The notes under the pieces: generated by a model
Databases searched by the model: none
Told to the model about the DNA's origin: nothing
What the model saw: only the letters and a program-made list of their open reading frames with translations
In this document: in pieces, positions 1 through 8,240 of the stretch
Position numbering within the stretch: position 1 is the first letter of the stretch
Layout of the letters: every line of letters starts with the position of its first letter
NCBI RefSeq assembly: GCF_044755465.1
Contig: NZ_JBIVRB010000020.1
Coordinates: 1 to 64,000 of the forward strand
Origin: Peterkaempfera sp044755465
GTDB lineage: Bacteria; Actinomycetota; Actinomycetes; Streptomycetales; Streptomycetaceae
DNA length: 64,000 nt
Direction: 5' to 3'
Position numbers and translations under genes: made by a program

Positions 1-1240
1 ACCGAAGGACGTCGAACTCGCCGCATAACCTCAGCAACCCCGAACCACCCCAAACCCGACAGGAGCGCCTTGACGAAAGACATAGAGGCACCCCCAGGCT
101 GCGCCTACCCGCTCCGCCCTGCCCACCGCCGGCGCACGTCCCACCCCGGAGCAGCCCGCCGCAGTCCTCCTACCGCCCTGCCGCAAGGCAGCGGCCCCGG
201 ACCCCCACCCCACCAACACGCCCGCCCGATCGTCCCCGGCCCGCCGCCGGCCCGACCCCTCTCCCGCCCCGGTACGTCCGCCCCGCCCCGCCAGGCGCGA
301 CCCCGCAGGCGGCGCCCCCGGACCCCGCCCGCGCGCAGCCGGGCGCATTTCCCGTACCGGAGCGGCCCGCCGCAGTCCAACGCAGCAGTGGCCCCGCGCC
401 CTCCTCTGCCCTGCCCTTGCCCCTCTCGGCACCAGGCGTGACCCCGCAGGCCGCCCCTGGGGGCCCTGCCCGCAGCCCGGCGCAACTCCCGGCCAGGGGG
501 TAGCCCGCGTAAGCCTGCGTACCTTCCCGTCCCCGGCTTGCCGCCGCGCGTGTCCCCGCAGGCGGTGCCCCCGGGGCCCTGCCCGCGCATCCCCTGCTCG
601 CGGCCTGGCGCAACTCCCGTCCCCGGGGGCAGCTCGCCGTAAGCCTCCGTGCCCGTCCTCGCCCGCCGCCGCGCGCGTCCCCGCAGGCGGTGCCCCCGGG
701 CCCTGCCCGCGCGCCCCCTGCCCGCAGCTCGGCGCGGCTCCCGGCCGGGGGGTAGCCCGCCGTAAGCCTCCGTGCCCGTCCTCGCCCGCCGCCAGGCGCG
801 GACCCCGAAGGCGGCCCCCCGGAGCCTGCCCGCGCGCCCCCTGCCCGCAGCTCGGCGCGGCTCCCGTCCGGGGGGGTAGCCCGCCGTAAGCCTCCGTACC
901 CGTCCTCGGCTTGCCGCCGCGCGCGGCCCCCCGGAGCCTGCCCGCGCACCCCCTGCCCGCAGCTTGGCGCGGCTCCCGGCCGGGGGGTAGCCCGTCGTAA
1001 GCCTCCGTACCCGTCCCCGGCTTGCCGCCGCGCGTGTCCCCGCAGGCGGTGCCCCCGGGCCCTGCCCGCGCGCCCCCTGCCCGCAGCCCGGCGCAACTCC
1101 CGTCCCCGGGGGCAGCTCGCCGTAAGCCTCCGTACCCGTCCCCGGCCCGCCGCCAGGCGCGGACCCCGCAGGCGGCCCCCCGAAGCCTGCCCCCGTACCC
1201 CCTGCCCGCCGCCAGGCGCAACTCCCGGCCCGGAGCAGTG
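1..1240. repeat. Non-coding region of imperfect ~111-130 bp tandem repeats
   Basis: There is no credible gene here. From about 430 to 1240 a unit of roughly 124 bp recurs at least six times. Its marker CGTAAGCCTCCGT (or one mismatch) begins at about 508, 638, 761, 885, 996 and 1121, giving spacings of 130, 123, 124, 111 and 125. Each unit also carries a GCAGGCGGTGCCCCCGG-like block and a CCCTGCCCGCAGC-like block. More degenerate copies extend left to about 100. Most unit lengths are not multiples of three, so any reading frame shifts between copies, which argues against coding. Long open frames on the minus strand arise because the repeats are GC-saturated and lack stops. The array ends just before the LacI promoter. 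Confidence 0.8.
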
Positions 1241-1241
1241 A

Positions 1242-1249
1242 CTTGCAAG
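1242..1249. promoter_or_regulatory. Putative LacI-type operator box CTTGCAAG before the regulator
   Basis: This is a perfect 8-bp palindrome inside GACTTGCAAGC, 64 bases before the regulator start. The same 11 bases recur at 8048-8059, upstream of the first GH87 gene, and CTTGCAG lies at 2555-2561 upstream of the sugar-binding protein. Repeated CTTGCAG sequences are, as I recall, the MalR target in Streptomyces. Autoregulation by the adjacent LacI protein is inferred. A TAGGAT at 1290-1295 could be a -10 element. Confidence 0.45.
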
Positions 1250-1312
1250 CTTTCGGAAAATGAGAGCACCCAACTGAAAATTGCACGCTTAGGATGTCCT
1301 ACGATCGCAGGT

Positions 1313-2335
1313 ATGACACGACGACTTGCGGAAGTGGCCAAGAAGGTCGGCTTGAGCGAGGCCACGGTCAGCCGTGTGCTCAACAACCGGCCGGGCGTCT
1401 CGGAGAACACCCGCGCCGCAGTCCTGACCGCGCTGGACGTCCTCGGCTACGAGCGGCCCACCCAGCTGCGGGGGCAGCGCTCCCGGCTGGTGGGGCTGGT
1501 GCTGCCCGAACTCCAGAACCCTATCTTCCCCGCCTTCGCCGAGGTGGTCGGGGCGGCACTGGCGCAGCAGAGCTTCACCCCCGTGCTGTGCACCCAGACC
1601 GCCGGCGGTGTCTCGGAGGCGGACTACGTCGGCCTGCTGCTCCAGCAGCAGGTCTCCGGTGTGGTCTTCTTCGGCGGCGCCTACGCGCAGGAGGACGCCC
1701 CGCACGGCCACTACGACCTGCTGTCGGAGCGCGGCCTGCCCACCGTGCTGCTGAACGCGGCCGTCGACGGGCTGGACTTCCCCCGGGTGGCCTGCGACGA
1801 CGCCGTCGCGGTGACCCAGGTCTTCGGGCATCTGCGGCAGCTGGGCCATGAGCGGATAGGCATGGTCCTGGGCCCGCAGGACCACGTCCCGTCCCGCAGA
1901 AAGCTGGCCGCCGCCCGCGTCGAGGCGGCGGCCGTCGGCCGCGAGCTGCCGGACGAGCTGGTCGAGCGGGCGCTGTTCTCCCTGGAGGGCGGCCACGCGG
2001 CGGCCACCCGCCTGCTGCGCCACGGTGTCACCGCGATCGTCTGCGCCAGCGACCCGCTCGCCCTGGGGGCGATCCGGGCGGTGCGCCGCCACCGCCTGTC
2101 GGTCCCCGGGGATGTCTCCGTCGTCGGCTACGACGACTCCTCGTTCATGACGTGCATCGACCCGCCGCTGACCACGGTGCGCCAGCCCATCGAGGCGATG
2201 GGGCGGGCGGTGGTCGACCTGCTGACCGCCGAGATCGCCGGTACCTGGGGCGACCACGGCGAGATCTTCTTCGAACCCGAGCTGGTCGCGCGGGCCAGCA
2301 GCGGCCCCGTCGCACAGTCGTCCACGGTGCGTTAA
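1313..2335 (+). CDS. LacI-family transcriptional regulator (MalR/AglR-like)
   Basis: This 340-residue protein has the normal length for a LacI/GalR repressor. The N-terminal helix-turn-helix reads MTRRLAEVAKKVGLSEATVS, followed by the hinge helix region (VLNNRPGVSENTR). The remainder is a periplasmic-binding-protein-like effector domain, with the usual closing segments DVSVVGYDDS and PPLTTVRQP near the C-terminus. The ATG at 1313 is chosen because the HTH begins directly there; upstream in-frame codons run into repeat DNA. It stands immediately before an ABC sugar importer and alpha-glucosidase on the same strand, so it is probably their local repressor, released by an alpha-glucoside. The true ligand is not visible from sequence. 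CTTGCAAG palindromes at 1242 and 8051 are candidate operators. Confidence 0.92.
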   Translation: MTRRLAEVAKKVGLSEATVSRVLNNRPGVSENTRAAVLTALDVLGYERPTQLRGQRSRLVGLVLPELQNPIFPAFAEVVGAALAQQSFTPVLCTQTAGGVSEADYVGLLLQQQVSGVVFFGGAYAQEDAPHGHYDLLSERGLPTVLLNAAVDGLDFPRVACDDAVAVTQVFGHLRQLGHERIGMVLGPQDHVPSRRKLAAARVEAAAVGRELPDELVERALFSLEGGHAAATRLLRHGVTAIVCASDPLALGAIRAVRRHRLSVPGDVSVVGYDDSSFMTCIDPPLTTVRQPIEAMGRAVVDLLTAEIAGTWGDHGEIFFEPELVARASSGPVAQSSTVR

Positions 2336-2669
2336 CCAGCAGCCACGGACCGCTGAGTCACGACTGAGTATCGAGTTTTTGCGAAATCCAGTCGACATCT
2401 TGTGGACATCTGTCGCGGATGGTTAAGTGACTCGCGCCAGCAGGCAATGCGCGGCAACGGAGCCCCGTACCAGGTGCTCCGCCACGCGCACCGGCCCCGC
2501 CGGGCCCGCGATCAGCCACGATCCAGCGGTCCGGCGAGCCACCGAAAGCATGACCTTGCAGAACTCCCCGCCCCGGTCCGACGGACGGAGCGGGCCCCCA
2601 CTGGATCACACGGACCGCGCGCCCTCCGCGCGAATACTGTCCACCGTGCTTGAAGAAGGGTCCACCCGC
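2336..2669. promoter_or_regulatory. Regulator/importer intergenic region with putative operators
   Basis: These 334 bases contain no gene. A CTTGCAG half-site lies at 2555-2561, matching the CTTGCAAG boxes at 1242 and 8051. A direct repeat GACATC occurs at 2394-2399 and 2405-2410, 11 bp apart, which is one helical turn. The motif TCGACATCT at 2392-2400 recurs inverted at about 7920-7928, before the first GH87 gene. TTTGCGAA lies at 2378-2385. The region presumably holds the importer promoter; an exact start site could not be placed. Confidence 0.4.
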
Positions 2670-4100
2670 ATGAACAGAACCCGGCTGCTCCGCAGAGCGG
2701 TCTCCGCCGTCGCAGTCGCCGGCCTCGCCCTCTCGGCCGCGGCGTGCAGCAGCTCCGGCAGCAGCGGCAGCAGCGGCGAGGAGAGCAAGGCCGGTTCGGG
2801 GAGCAGCACCAAGGCCGCAGGCGACGCGTCCTCGGCCAAGCTCGACCCGAACGCCAAGGTGACGATCAGCATCGACTGTCAGCCGCCGACCACCAAGACC
2901 GCCGAGCGCAAGGAGTGGGCGGAGGACATCGCGGCGTTCAAGACGATGTACCCGAACGTCACCATCAACTCCAAGGACACCTCGCCCTGCGAGGAGCCGG
3001 CCCGCTTCACCGCCCAGCTTCAGGGCAAGACCCAGCCGGACGTCTTCTACACCTACTTCACCGACCTCAACCAGGTGCTGGACGCCGGTGGCGCCGAGGA
3101 CATCTCGCAGTACGTCAACGACGAGACCGTCCCGGCGCTCAAGGACATCGACCCCTCGGTGCTGGACACCCTGAAGTCGGACGGCAAGCTGTACGGCCTG
3201 CCCAAGTCCAACTACAAGATGGGCCTGCTCTACAACCGCAAGCTCTTCAAGCAGGCCGGCCTGGACCCGGACCAGCCGCCGACGACCTGGGACGAGATCC
3301 GCGCCGACGCCAAGAAGATCGCGGCGCTGGGCGGCGGCGTCTACGGCTACGGCGAGTACAGCGCGACCAACCAGGGCGGCTGGCACTACACCGCCGAGCT
3401 GTACGGCCTCGGCGGCAAGATGGTGAACGACGACGCCACCAAGGCGACCTTCAACACCCCCGAGGGCAAGCAGGTCCTGCAGAACCTGTACGACATGCGC
3501 TGGACCGACAAGAGCATGGCCGCCGCGCAGGGCCTGAAGTGGCCGGACCTGATGACGCAGATGGCCGCCAACAAGCTCGGCATGTACGTCGGCGCGCCGG
3601 ACGACATCACGTACATGGTGCAGACCCTCAAGGGCAACTACGAGGACTACGGCATGGGCCCGATGCCGGGTGAGCAGGGCGCCCTGCTCGGCGGCGACGA
3701 CTACATGTTCAAGAAGGGCTCCACGCCCGACCAGATCAAGGCCGGCATCGCCTGGATCAACTTCAAGTACCTGACCATGGGCAAGGGCCAGTTCGACTAC
3801 GCCCGCACCAAGGCCGACGGCCTGCCCGTGGGCCTGCCGGAGCCGTTCTTCTTCGGCGGCGCCACCCTGGACGCGGACAACAAGGCCAAGGCCGCCAGCG
3901 CCACCGTGCCGGTCGCCAACTACGCGCCCTACCTGGCCAAGTCGGTGCCCGGTGTGACCGAGCCCGCCAACGCCCAGCAGATCTACAAGGTGCTCGACAA
4001 CCCGGTCTCCGCCGTGCTGACCGACAAGAACGCCAACATCGACAAGCTGCTCTCCGAGGCCGAGAACCAGGTCAACCAGGTCCTCGCGTCCCTGCAGTAA
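2670..4100 (+). CDS. ABC transporter sugar-binding lipoprotein (MalE/AglE-like)
   Basis: This 476-residue extracellular solute-binding protein has an N-terminal signal (MNRTRLLRRAVSAVAVAGLA) and a relaxed lipobox ending AAAC, so it should be lipid-anchored on the outer face of the membrane. A Ser/Gly-rich spacer follows (residues about 28-55), then a family 1 binding-protein fold with typical pieces such as LYGLPKSNYKMGLLYNRKLF and PPTTWDEIRADAKKIA. The ATG at 2670 is preceded by GAAGAAGGG and begins the signal peptide; the frame is open further upstream but without a signal. It is followed by two permease genes, so it delivers the sugar to that importer. No ATPase gene is present; in Streptomyces such importers commonly share the distant MsiK ATPase. 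The ligand is probably an alpha-linked oligosaccharide. Confidence 0.93.
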   Translation: MNRTRLLRRAVSAVAVAGLALSAAACSSSGSSGSSGEESKAGSGSSTKAAGDASSAKLDPNAKVTISIDCQPPTTKTAERKEWAEDIAAFKTMYPNVTINSKDTSPCEEPARFTAQLQGKTQPDVFYTYFTDLNQVLDAGGAEDISQYVNDETVPALKDIDPSVLDTLKSDGKLYGLPKSNYKMGLLYNRKLFKQAGLDPDQPPTTWDEIRADAKKIAALGGGVYGYGEYSATNQGGWHYTAELYGLGGKMVNDDATKATFNTPEGKQVLQNLYDMRWTDKSMAAAQGLKWPDLMTQMAANKLGMYVGAPDDITYMVQTLKGNYEDYGMGPMPGEQGALLGGDDYMFKKGSTPDQIKAGIAWINFKYLTMGKGQFDYARTKADGLPVGLPEPFFFGGATLDADNKAKAASATVPVANYAPYLAKSVPGVTEPANAQQIYKVLDNPVSAVLTDKNANIDKLLSEAENQVNQVLASLQ

Positions 4101-4108
4101 CGGCAACC

Positions 4109-4136
4109 GGGGGGCCGGTCCGGCGGCCGGCCCCCC
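4109..4136 (+). terminator. Hairpin between binding-protein and permease genes
   Basis: A 10-bp perfect stem (GGGGGGCCGG / CCGGCCCCCC) with an 8-base loop lies 8 bases after the binding-protein stop. Hairpins at this place in sugar-importer operons commonly act as partial terminators or mRNA stabilisers, so that the binding protein is made in excess. That role is inferred here. Confidence 0.6.
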
Positions 4137-4181
4137 GCGCAGCCCCGGTACGACCGATCAGCAGCTGAACCAGGAGAAGCG

Positions 4182-5147
4182 ATGGCAGCGATCACCGTCT
4201 CCCAAGACAAGACCAGGCGGGGCCCCAGGGGATGGGGTCCCGGCCAGCGGGGTGCCGCCGGCGACCAGGAGCGCGGCGGCCTGCGGAGGAAGGTGCGGCG
4301 GAACATCTCGGCGCACGGCTTCCTGCTCGGCGCGCTGCTCTGCTTCGGGTTCTTCACCTGGTACCCGATGGTCCGCGAAGTGATCATGAGCTTCCAGAAG
4401 ACCAAGCGCGGCGAGACCAGCTGGGTCGGCCTGGAGAACCTGGACAAGATCTTCGCCGACCCGGCCTTCTGGCAGGCATGGCGCAACACCCTGCTCTACA
4501 CCGGCCTGGCCCTGGTCCTCGGCTTCGCCATCCCCTTCTTCGTCGCGATCCTGCTGAACGAGCTGCGGCACGCCAAGTCCTATCTGCGCATCCTGGTCTA
4601 CCTGCCGGTGATGCTGCCGCCGGTCGCCTCGGTACTGCTGTTCAAGTACTTCTACGACCCGGACTTCGGCCTCTTCAACCACATCCTCTCGGCGCTCCAC
4701 CTGCCCACCTCGCTCTGGCTCAACTCCGCCAGCACCGCGATGATCTCGGTGGTCATCGCCTCGACCTGGATGAACATGGGCAGCGCCACCCTGATCTACC
4801 TGGCGGCGCTCCAGACCATCCCCGGCGAGCTGTACGAGGCGGCCGAGCTGGACGGCGCCGGCCTGCTGCGCAGGATCTGGCACGTCACCATCCCGCAGAC
4901 CCGGCTGATCCTCTCGCTGCTGCTGCTGCTCCAGATCGTGGCCACCATGCAGGTCTTCGTCGAACCCTTCCTGCTGACCGGCGGCAACGGCCCCCAGGGG
5001 TCGACCACCACCGTGGTCTACCTCGTCTACCAGTACGCCTTCAACTTCAACAACTACGGAAGCGCCTCGGCGCTGGGTCTGGTCATGCTGCTGGTACTCG
5101 CCGGGTTCTCCGCCGTGTACGTGCGGCTGAGCCGCAACTCCGACTGA
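4182..5147 (+). CDS. ABC sugar transporter permease (MalF/AglF-like)
   Basis: This 321-residue inner-membrane permease of the MalF/UgpA group has about six membrane helices. After a basic cytoplasmic N-terminus (residues 1-45) comes the first helix (GFLLGALLCFGFFTWYPM). The EAA loop that contacts the ATPase is clear: YEAAELDGAGLLRRIWHVTI (near residues 217-236). The start ATG at 4182 has an excellent AGGAGAAGCG binding site. It lies 81 bases after the binding-protein gene, separated by a hairpin, and 17 bases before the second permease, so the three form one operon. With the next gene it makes the membrane channel of the importer. Confidence 0.93.
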   Translation: MAAITVSQDKTRRGPRGWGPGQRGAAGDQERGGLRRKVRRNISAHGFLLGALLCFGFFTWYPMVREVIMSFQKTKRGETSWVGLENLDKIFADPAFWQAWRNTLLYTGLALVLGFAIPFFVAILLNELRHAKSYLRILVYLPVMLPPVASVLLFKYFYDPDFGLFNHILSALHLPTSLWLNSASTAMISVVIASTWMNMGSATLIYLAALQTIPGELYEAAELDGAGLLRRIWHVTIPQTRLILSLLLLLQIVATMQVFVEPFLLTGGNGPQGSTTTVVYLVYQYAFNFNNYGSASALGLVMLLVLAGFSAVYVRLSRNSD

Positions 5148-5164
5148 GGACGGGAGCCGCAACC

Positions 5165-6055
5165 ATGGCAGCGAACGCCGGACAAACCCGCACCCTGATA
5201 TCGCAGACCCAGCTGAACCGCCCGGTCGGCAAGGCCGTCTACTGGACCGTGCTCACCATCGTGGTCCTCGGGTTCACCCTGATCTTCCTGGGCCCGCTGT
5301 ATTGGCTGGTCACCGGTGGCCTCAAGTCCACCAGCGAGGTCATCCAGAACCCGCCGACGATCTTCCCCAAGAAGATCCACACCGATACCTACAGCCAGGC
5401 GTGGACCCAGCTGCACATCGGCAAGCTGCTCTTCAACACCCTGTACTACGCCTTCGGCGCGCTGGCCTTCCAACTGGTCTTCGACGTCGCGGCGGCCTAC
5501 TCGCTCTCCAAGCTCAGGCCGGTGCTGGGCAATGTGATCCTCGGCCTGATGCTCGCCACCCTGATGATCCCGGCCACCGTGCTGATCGTCCCCCAGTACC
5601 TCACCGTGCTGGACCTGCCGATCCTGCACATCAGCCTGATCAACAAGCCGTGGGCGATCTGGCTGCCGACCATCGCCAACGCCTTCAACATCTTCCTGCT
5701 GAAGCGCTTCTTCGACTCGATCCCCGAGGACCTGATGGCCGCCGCCGCCATCGACGGCGCCTCCCCGCTGCGGACGCTGCGCTCCATCGTGCTGCCGATG
5801 TCCCGGCCGATCCTCGGTGTCGTCTCGATCTTCGCGGTGGTCAACGTCTGGAAGGACTTCCTCTGGCCGCTGCTGGTCGAGCCGGACCCGGCCAACCAGA
5901 CGCTCAACATCGGCATCAACTCGCTCGCCACCGGCGTGCCGCAGAACGTCATCATCGCGGCGCTGGCCATCGCCTCCGCGCCGACGATCGTCTTCTTCCT
6001 GATCTTCCAGCGCAACATCATGTCCGGGCTCACCTCAGGCAGCCTCAAGGGCTGA
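5165..6055 (+). CDS. ABC sugar transporter permease (MalG/AglG-like)
   Basis: This 296-residue partner permease of the MalG type has about six membrane helices and the EAA loop in the form LMAAAAIDGASPLRTLRSIV (near residues 190-209). The ATG at 5165 follows GAGGACGGGAGCC and is 17 bases after the preceding stop. A longer open frame starts in the upstream gene but lacks sense there, so the internal ATG is preferred. It forms a heterodimeric channel with the 4182-5147 product. A 127-base spacer separates it from the alpha-glucosidase, which probably belongs to the same transcription unit because the strand is the same and no terminator is evident. Confidence 0.93.
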   Translation: MAANAGQTRTLISQTQLNRPVGKAVYWTVLTIVVLGFTLIFLGPLYWLVTGGLKSTSEVIQNPPTIFPKKIHTDTYSQAWTQLHIGKLLFNTLYYAFGALAFQLVFDVAAAYSLSKLRPVLGNVILGLMLATLMIPATVLIVPQYLTVLDLPILHISLINKPWAIWLPTIANAFNIFLLKRFFDSIPEDLMAAAAIDGASPLRTLRSIVLPMSRPILGVVSIFAVVNVWKDFLWPLLVEPDPANQTLNIGINSLATGVPQNVIIAALAIASAPTIVFFLIFQRNIMSGLTSGSLKG

Positions 6056-6182
6056 CCCCCGTACGGCCCCAGTCGCGCCCCCGAGCAGCCGCCGGCCCAG
6101 CCCATTCCGTCCCCGCGGAACGGCCGGCGGCCCGGCCCGCGCCCGGACTTCATCCCGCTCTCGGTCGAAAGGACCCTCCACC

Positions 6183-7823
6183 GTGGTACAGCAGCCCCAG
6201 CCCCAGCCCCAGCGTCCGGGTTGGTGGCGCGACGCCGCGATCTACCAGGTCTACCCGCGGAGCTTCGCCGACGGCAACGGCGACGGCACCGGAGACCTGG
6301 CGGGAGTCCGCGCCAAGCTCCCCTACCTCGCGGACCTGGGCATCGAGGCCATCTGGTTCAACCCCTGGTACCCCTCACCGATGGCGGACGGCGGCTACGA
6401 CGTCGCGGACTACCGCGACATCGACCCCGCCTTCGGCACCCTGGCCGACGCCGAGAAGCTGATCACCGAGGCCCTCCAGTTCGGCATCCGCACCATCGTC
6501 GACGTCGTCCCCAACCACATCTCCGACACCCACCCGTGGTTCCGCGCCGCCCTGGCCGCGCCGCCCGGCAGCCCCGAGCGGGAGCGCTTCCACTTCCGCC
6601 CCGGACGCGGCCCGGACGGCAGCGAGCCGCCGAACAACTGGGTCTCCGAGTTCGGCGGCGTGCCGTGGACGCGCACCACCAACCCGGACGGCACCCCGGG
6701 GGAGTGGTACCTCCACCTGTTCGCCACCCAGCAGCCCGACCTCAACTGGGACCACCCCGAGGTCCGCGCCGAGCACGAGGACATCCTGCGCTTCTGGTTC
6801 GACCGGGGCGTGTCGGGCGTACGGATCGACTCGGCCGCGCTGTGCGCCAAGGACCCGCAGCTGCCCGACTTCGAGAAGGGCGTCGACCCGCACCCCTTCG
6901 TCGACCGCGAGGAACTGCACGGCATCTACCGCTCCTGGCGGGCCATCGCGGACTCCTACGACGACCCCCGGGTGCTGATCGGCGAGGTCTGGCTGCCCGA
7001 CGCCGAGCGCTTCGTCCGCTATCTGCGGCCCGACGAGATGCACACCGCCTTCAACTTCGACTTCCTGGCCCGCGCCTGGGACGCCGAGCAGCTGCGCACC
7101 TCCATCGACACCACCCTCGGCCTGCACGCCCCGGTCGGCGCCCCCGCCACCTGGGTGCTCTGCAACCACGACGTCACCCGCACCGTCACCCGCTACGGCC
7201 GCGCCGACACCCGCTTCAACTTCGCCGACAAGGCGTTCGGCACCCCCACCGACCTGGCACTCGGGCTGCGCCGCGCTCGGGCCGGCGCGCTGCTCTCGCT
7301 GGCGCTGCCGGGAGCGGTCTACCTCTACCAGGGCGAGGAGCTGGGCCTGCCGGAGGTGGAGAACCTGCCACTGGACCGGCTCCAGGACCCCATGCACTTC
7401 CGCTCCGGGGGCACCGACCCCGGGCGGGACGGCTGCCGGGTGCCGCTGCCGTGGAGCGGCACCACCCAGCCGTACGGCTTCAGCCCCGACGGCGTCGAAC
7501 CCTGGCTGCCGCAGCCGGACGACTGGGCCGCCCTCACGGTCGAGGCCCAGTCCGCCGACCCCGACTCCATCCTGTCGCTTTACCGCACGGCCCTGCGGCT
7601 GCGCCGCAGCGAGCCGGGGCTGCGCAGTGCGGAGTTCGGCTGGCTGCCCGGTGCGCCGGGCGTGCTGGCCTTCCACCGCGGCGACGGGTTCAGCTGCGTG
7701 GTGAACCTCTCCGACGCTCCCGTACCGCTGCCCGGCGACGCCACCGTGCTGCTCGGCAGTGCCGGGCCGCTGGACGGCGAGCTGCCCCCGGACACCGCTG
7801 TCTGGCTGCGCCAGGCCGGCTGA
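6183..7823 (+). CDS. aglA: GH13 alpha-glucosidase (intracellular)
   Basis: This 546-residue glycoside hydrolase family 13 enzyme resembles alpha-glucosidases and oligo-1,6-glucosidases. The four GH13 signature regions are present: DVVPNH; GVRIDSAAL (nucleophile Asp about residue 216); LIGEVW (acid/base Glu about 268); and CNHDVTR (transition-state Asp about 330). No signal peptide is seen, so it acts in the cytoplasm on sugars brought in by the importer upstream, releasing glucose. The GTG start at 6183 follows GAAAGGACC. It ends in front of a strong hairpin terminator. Placing it after an aglEFG-like importer supports the name aglA; whether it prefers alpha-1,4, 1,6 or 1,3 bonds cannot be read from sequence. 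The neighbouring GH87 genes make nigero-oligosaccharides a reasonable guess. Confidence 0.9.
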   Translation: MVQQPQPQPQRPGWWRDAAIYQVYPRSFADGNGDGTGDLAGVRAKLPYLADLGIEAIWFNPWYPSPMADGGYDVADYRDIDPAFGTLADAEKLITEALQFGIRTIVDVVPNHISDTHPWFRAALAAPPGSPERERFHFRPGRGPDGSEPPNNWVSEFGGVPWTRTTNPDGTPGEWYLHLFATQQPDLNWDHPEVRAEHEDILRFWFDRGVSGVRIDSAALCAKDPQLPDFEKGVDPHPFVDREELHGIYRSWRAIADSYDDPRVLIGEVWLPDAERFVRYLRPDEMHTAFNFDFLARAWDAEQLRTSIDTTLGLHAPVGAPATWVLCNHDVTRTVTRYGRADTRFNFADKAFGTPTDLALGLRRARAGALLSLALPGAVYLYQGEELGLPEVENLPLDRLQDPMHFRSGGTDPGRDGCRVPLPWSGTTQPYGFSPDGVEPWLPQPDDWAALTVEAQSADPDSILSLYRTALRLRRSEPGLRSAEFGWLPGAPGVLAFHRGDGFSCVVNLSDAPVPLPGDATVLLGSAGPLDGELPPDTAVWLRQAG

Positions 7824-7841
7824 CCCCGCACACCCCCCCCG

Positions 7842-7884
7842 ACGGCGAGGGCCGCGGACTCGATGAGTCCGCGGCCCTCGCCGT
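7842..7884 (+). terminator. Strong hairpin terminator after alpha-glucosidase
   Basis: A perfect 20-bp stem with a GAT loop starts 19 bases after the stop codon. There is no U-run, as is usual in high-GC actinomycetes. It should end the regulator/importer/glucosidase transcript, so the GH87 genes need their own promoter. Confidence 0.85.
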
Positions 7885-8240
7885 TCTGCGTACCAGGGGT
7901 CAGTCCACTCATTACAAATAGATGTCGATTCCTTGCGAACGGGTGTGGGCGGGCGCAGCCCATTCGGCGGCTGATCGCCGCCGGCGGTCGGGCAGGCCCG
8001 GCCCGCTGACCGGCGGGTCAGGAGCCGATCTGTGAGCCGTCTATCGAAGACTTGCAAGCACACTGTCAAAAATTTGCTCCTGCTTATGGACTTTCATCCG
8101 GCGGCCCTCATAGTCTTCCCACGCTCCCCCGAAACCTCCGCGTAACGCGGCCCGTACGGCTGCCCGCGCGGAGGGGGGTGCAGAGCTCCTCTGGTCCACC
8201 ACTTCGTGCCCCCCACGACCAGCAAGGATGTGCATCCGCG
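7885..8240. promoter_or_regulatory. Promoter region of the first GH87 gene with CTTGCAAG box
   Basis: This gene-free leader, lower in GC than its surroundings, contains GACTTGCAAGC at 8048-8059, with palindrome CTTGCAAG at 8051-8058 identical to the box before the LacI gene. TTGCGAA is at 7933-7939 and an inverted copy of TCGACATCT at about 7920-7928, both shared with the importer's upstream region. These shared words suggest co-regulation of the secreted enzymes with the importer. The start site is not resolved. Confidence 0.45.

Noticed and set aside
70..441. Plus-strand frame of 123 aa with an AGGAGCGCC site and TTG start
   Set aside because: The binding site is attractive, but beyond the first ~12 residues the product is Pro/Arg-rich low complexity matching degenerate repeat DNA. 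It might be the remnant of a gene start.
430..1240. Possible CRISPR array
   Set aside because: The repeats are long, degenerate and contiguous, with no unique spacers of constant length and no cas genes.
31..1410. Three overlapping long minus-strand open frames (459, 393, 367 aa) rich in Gly/Arg/Ala repeats
   Set aside because: They lie over the ~124-bp DNA repeats; unit lengths are not multiples of three, so no single repeat protein results, and part runs through the LacI gene. Open only because stops are rare in such GC-rich DNA.
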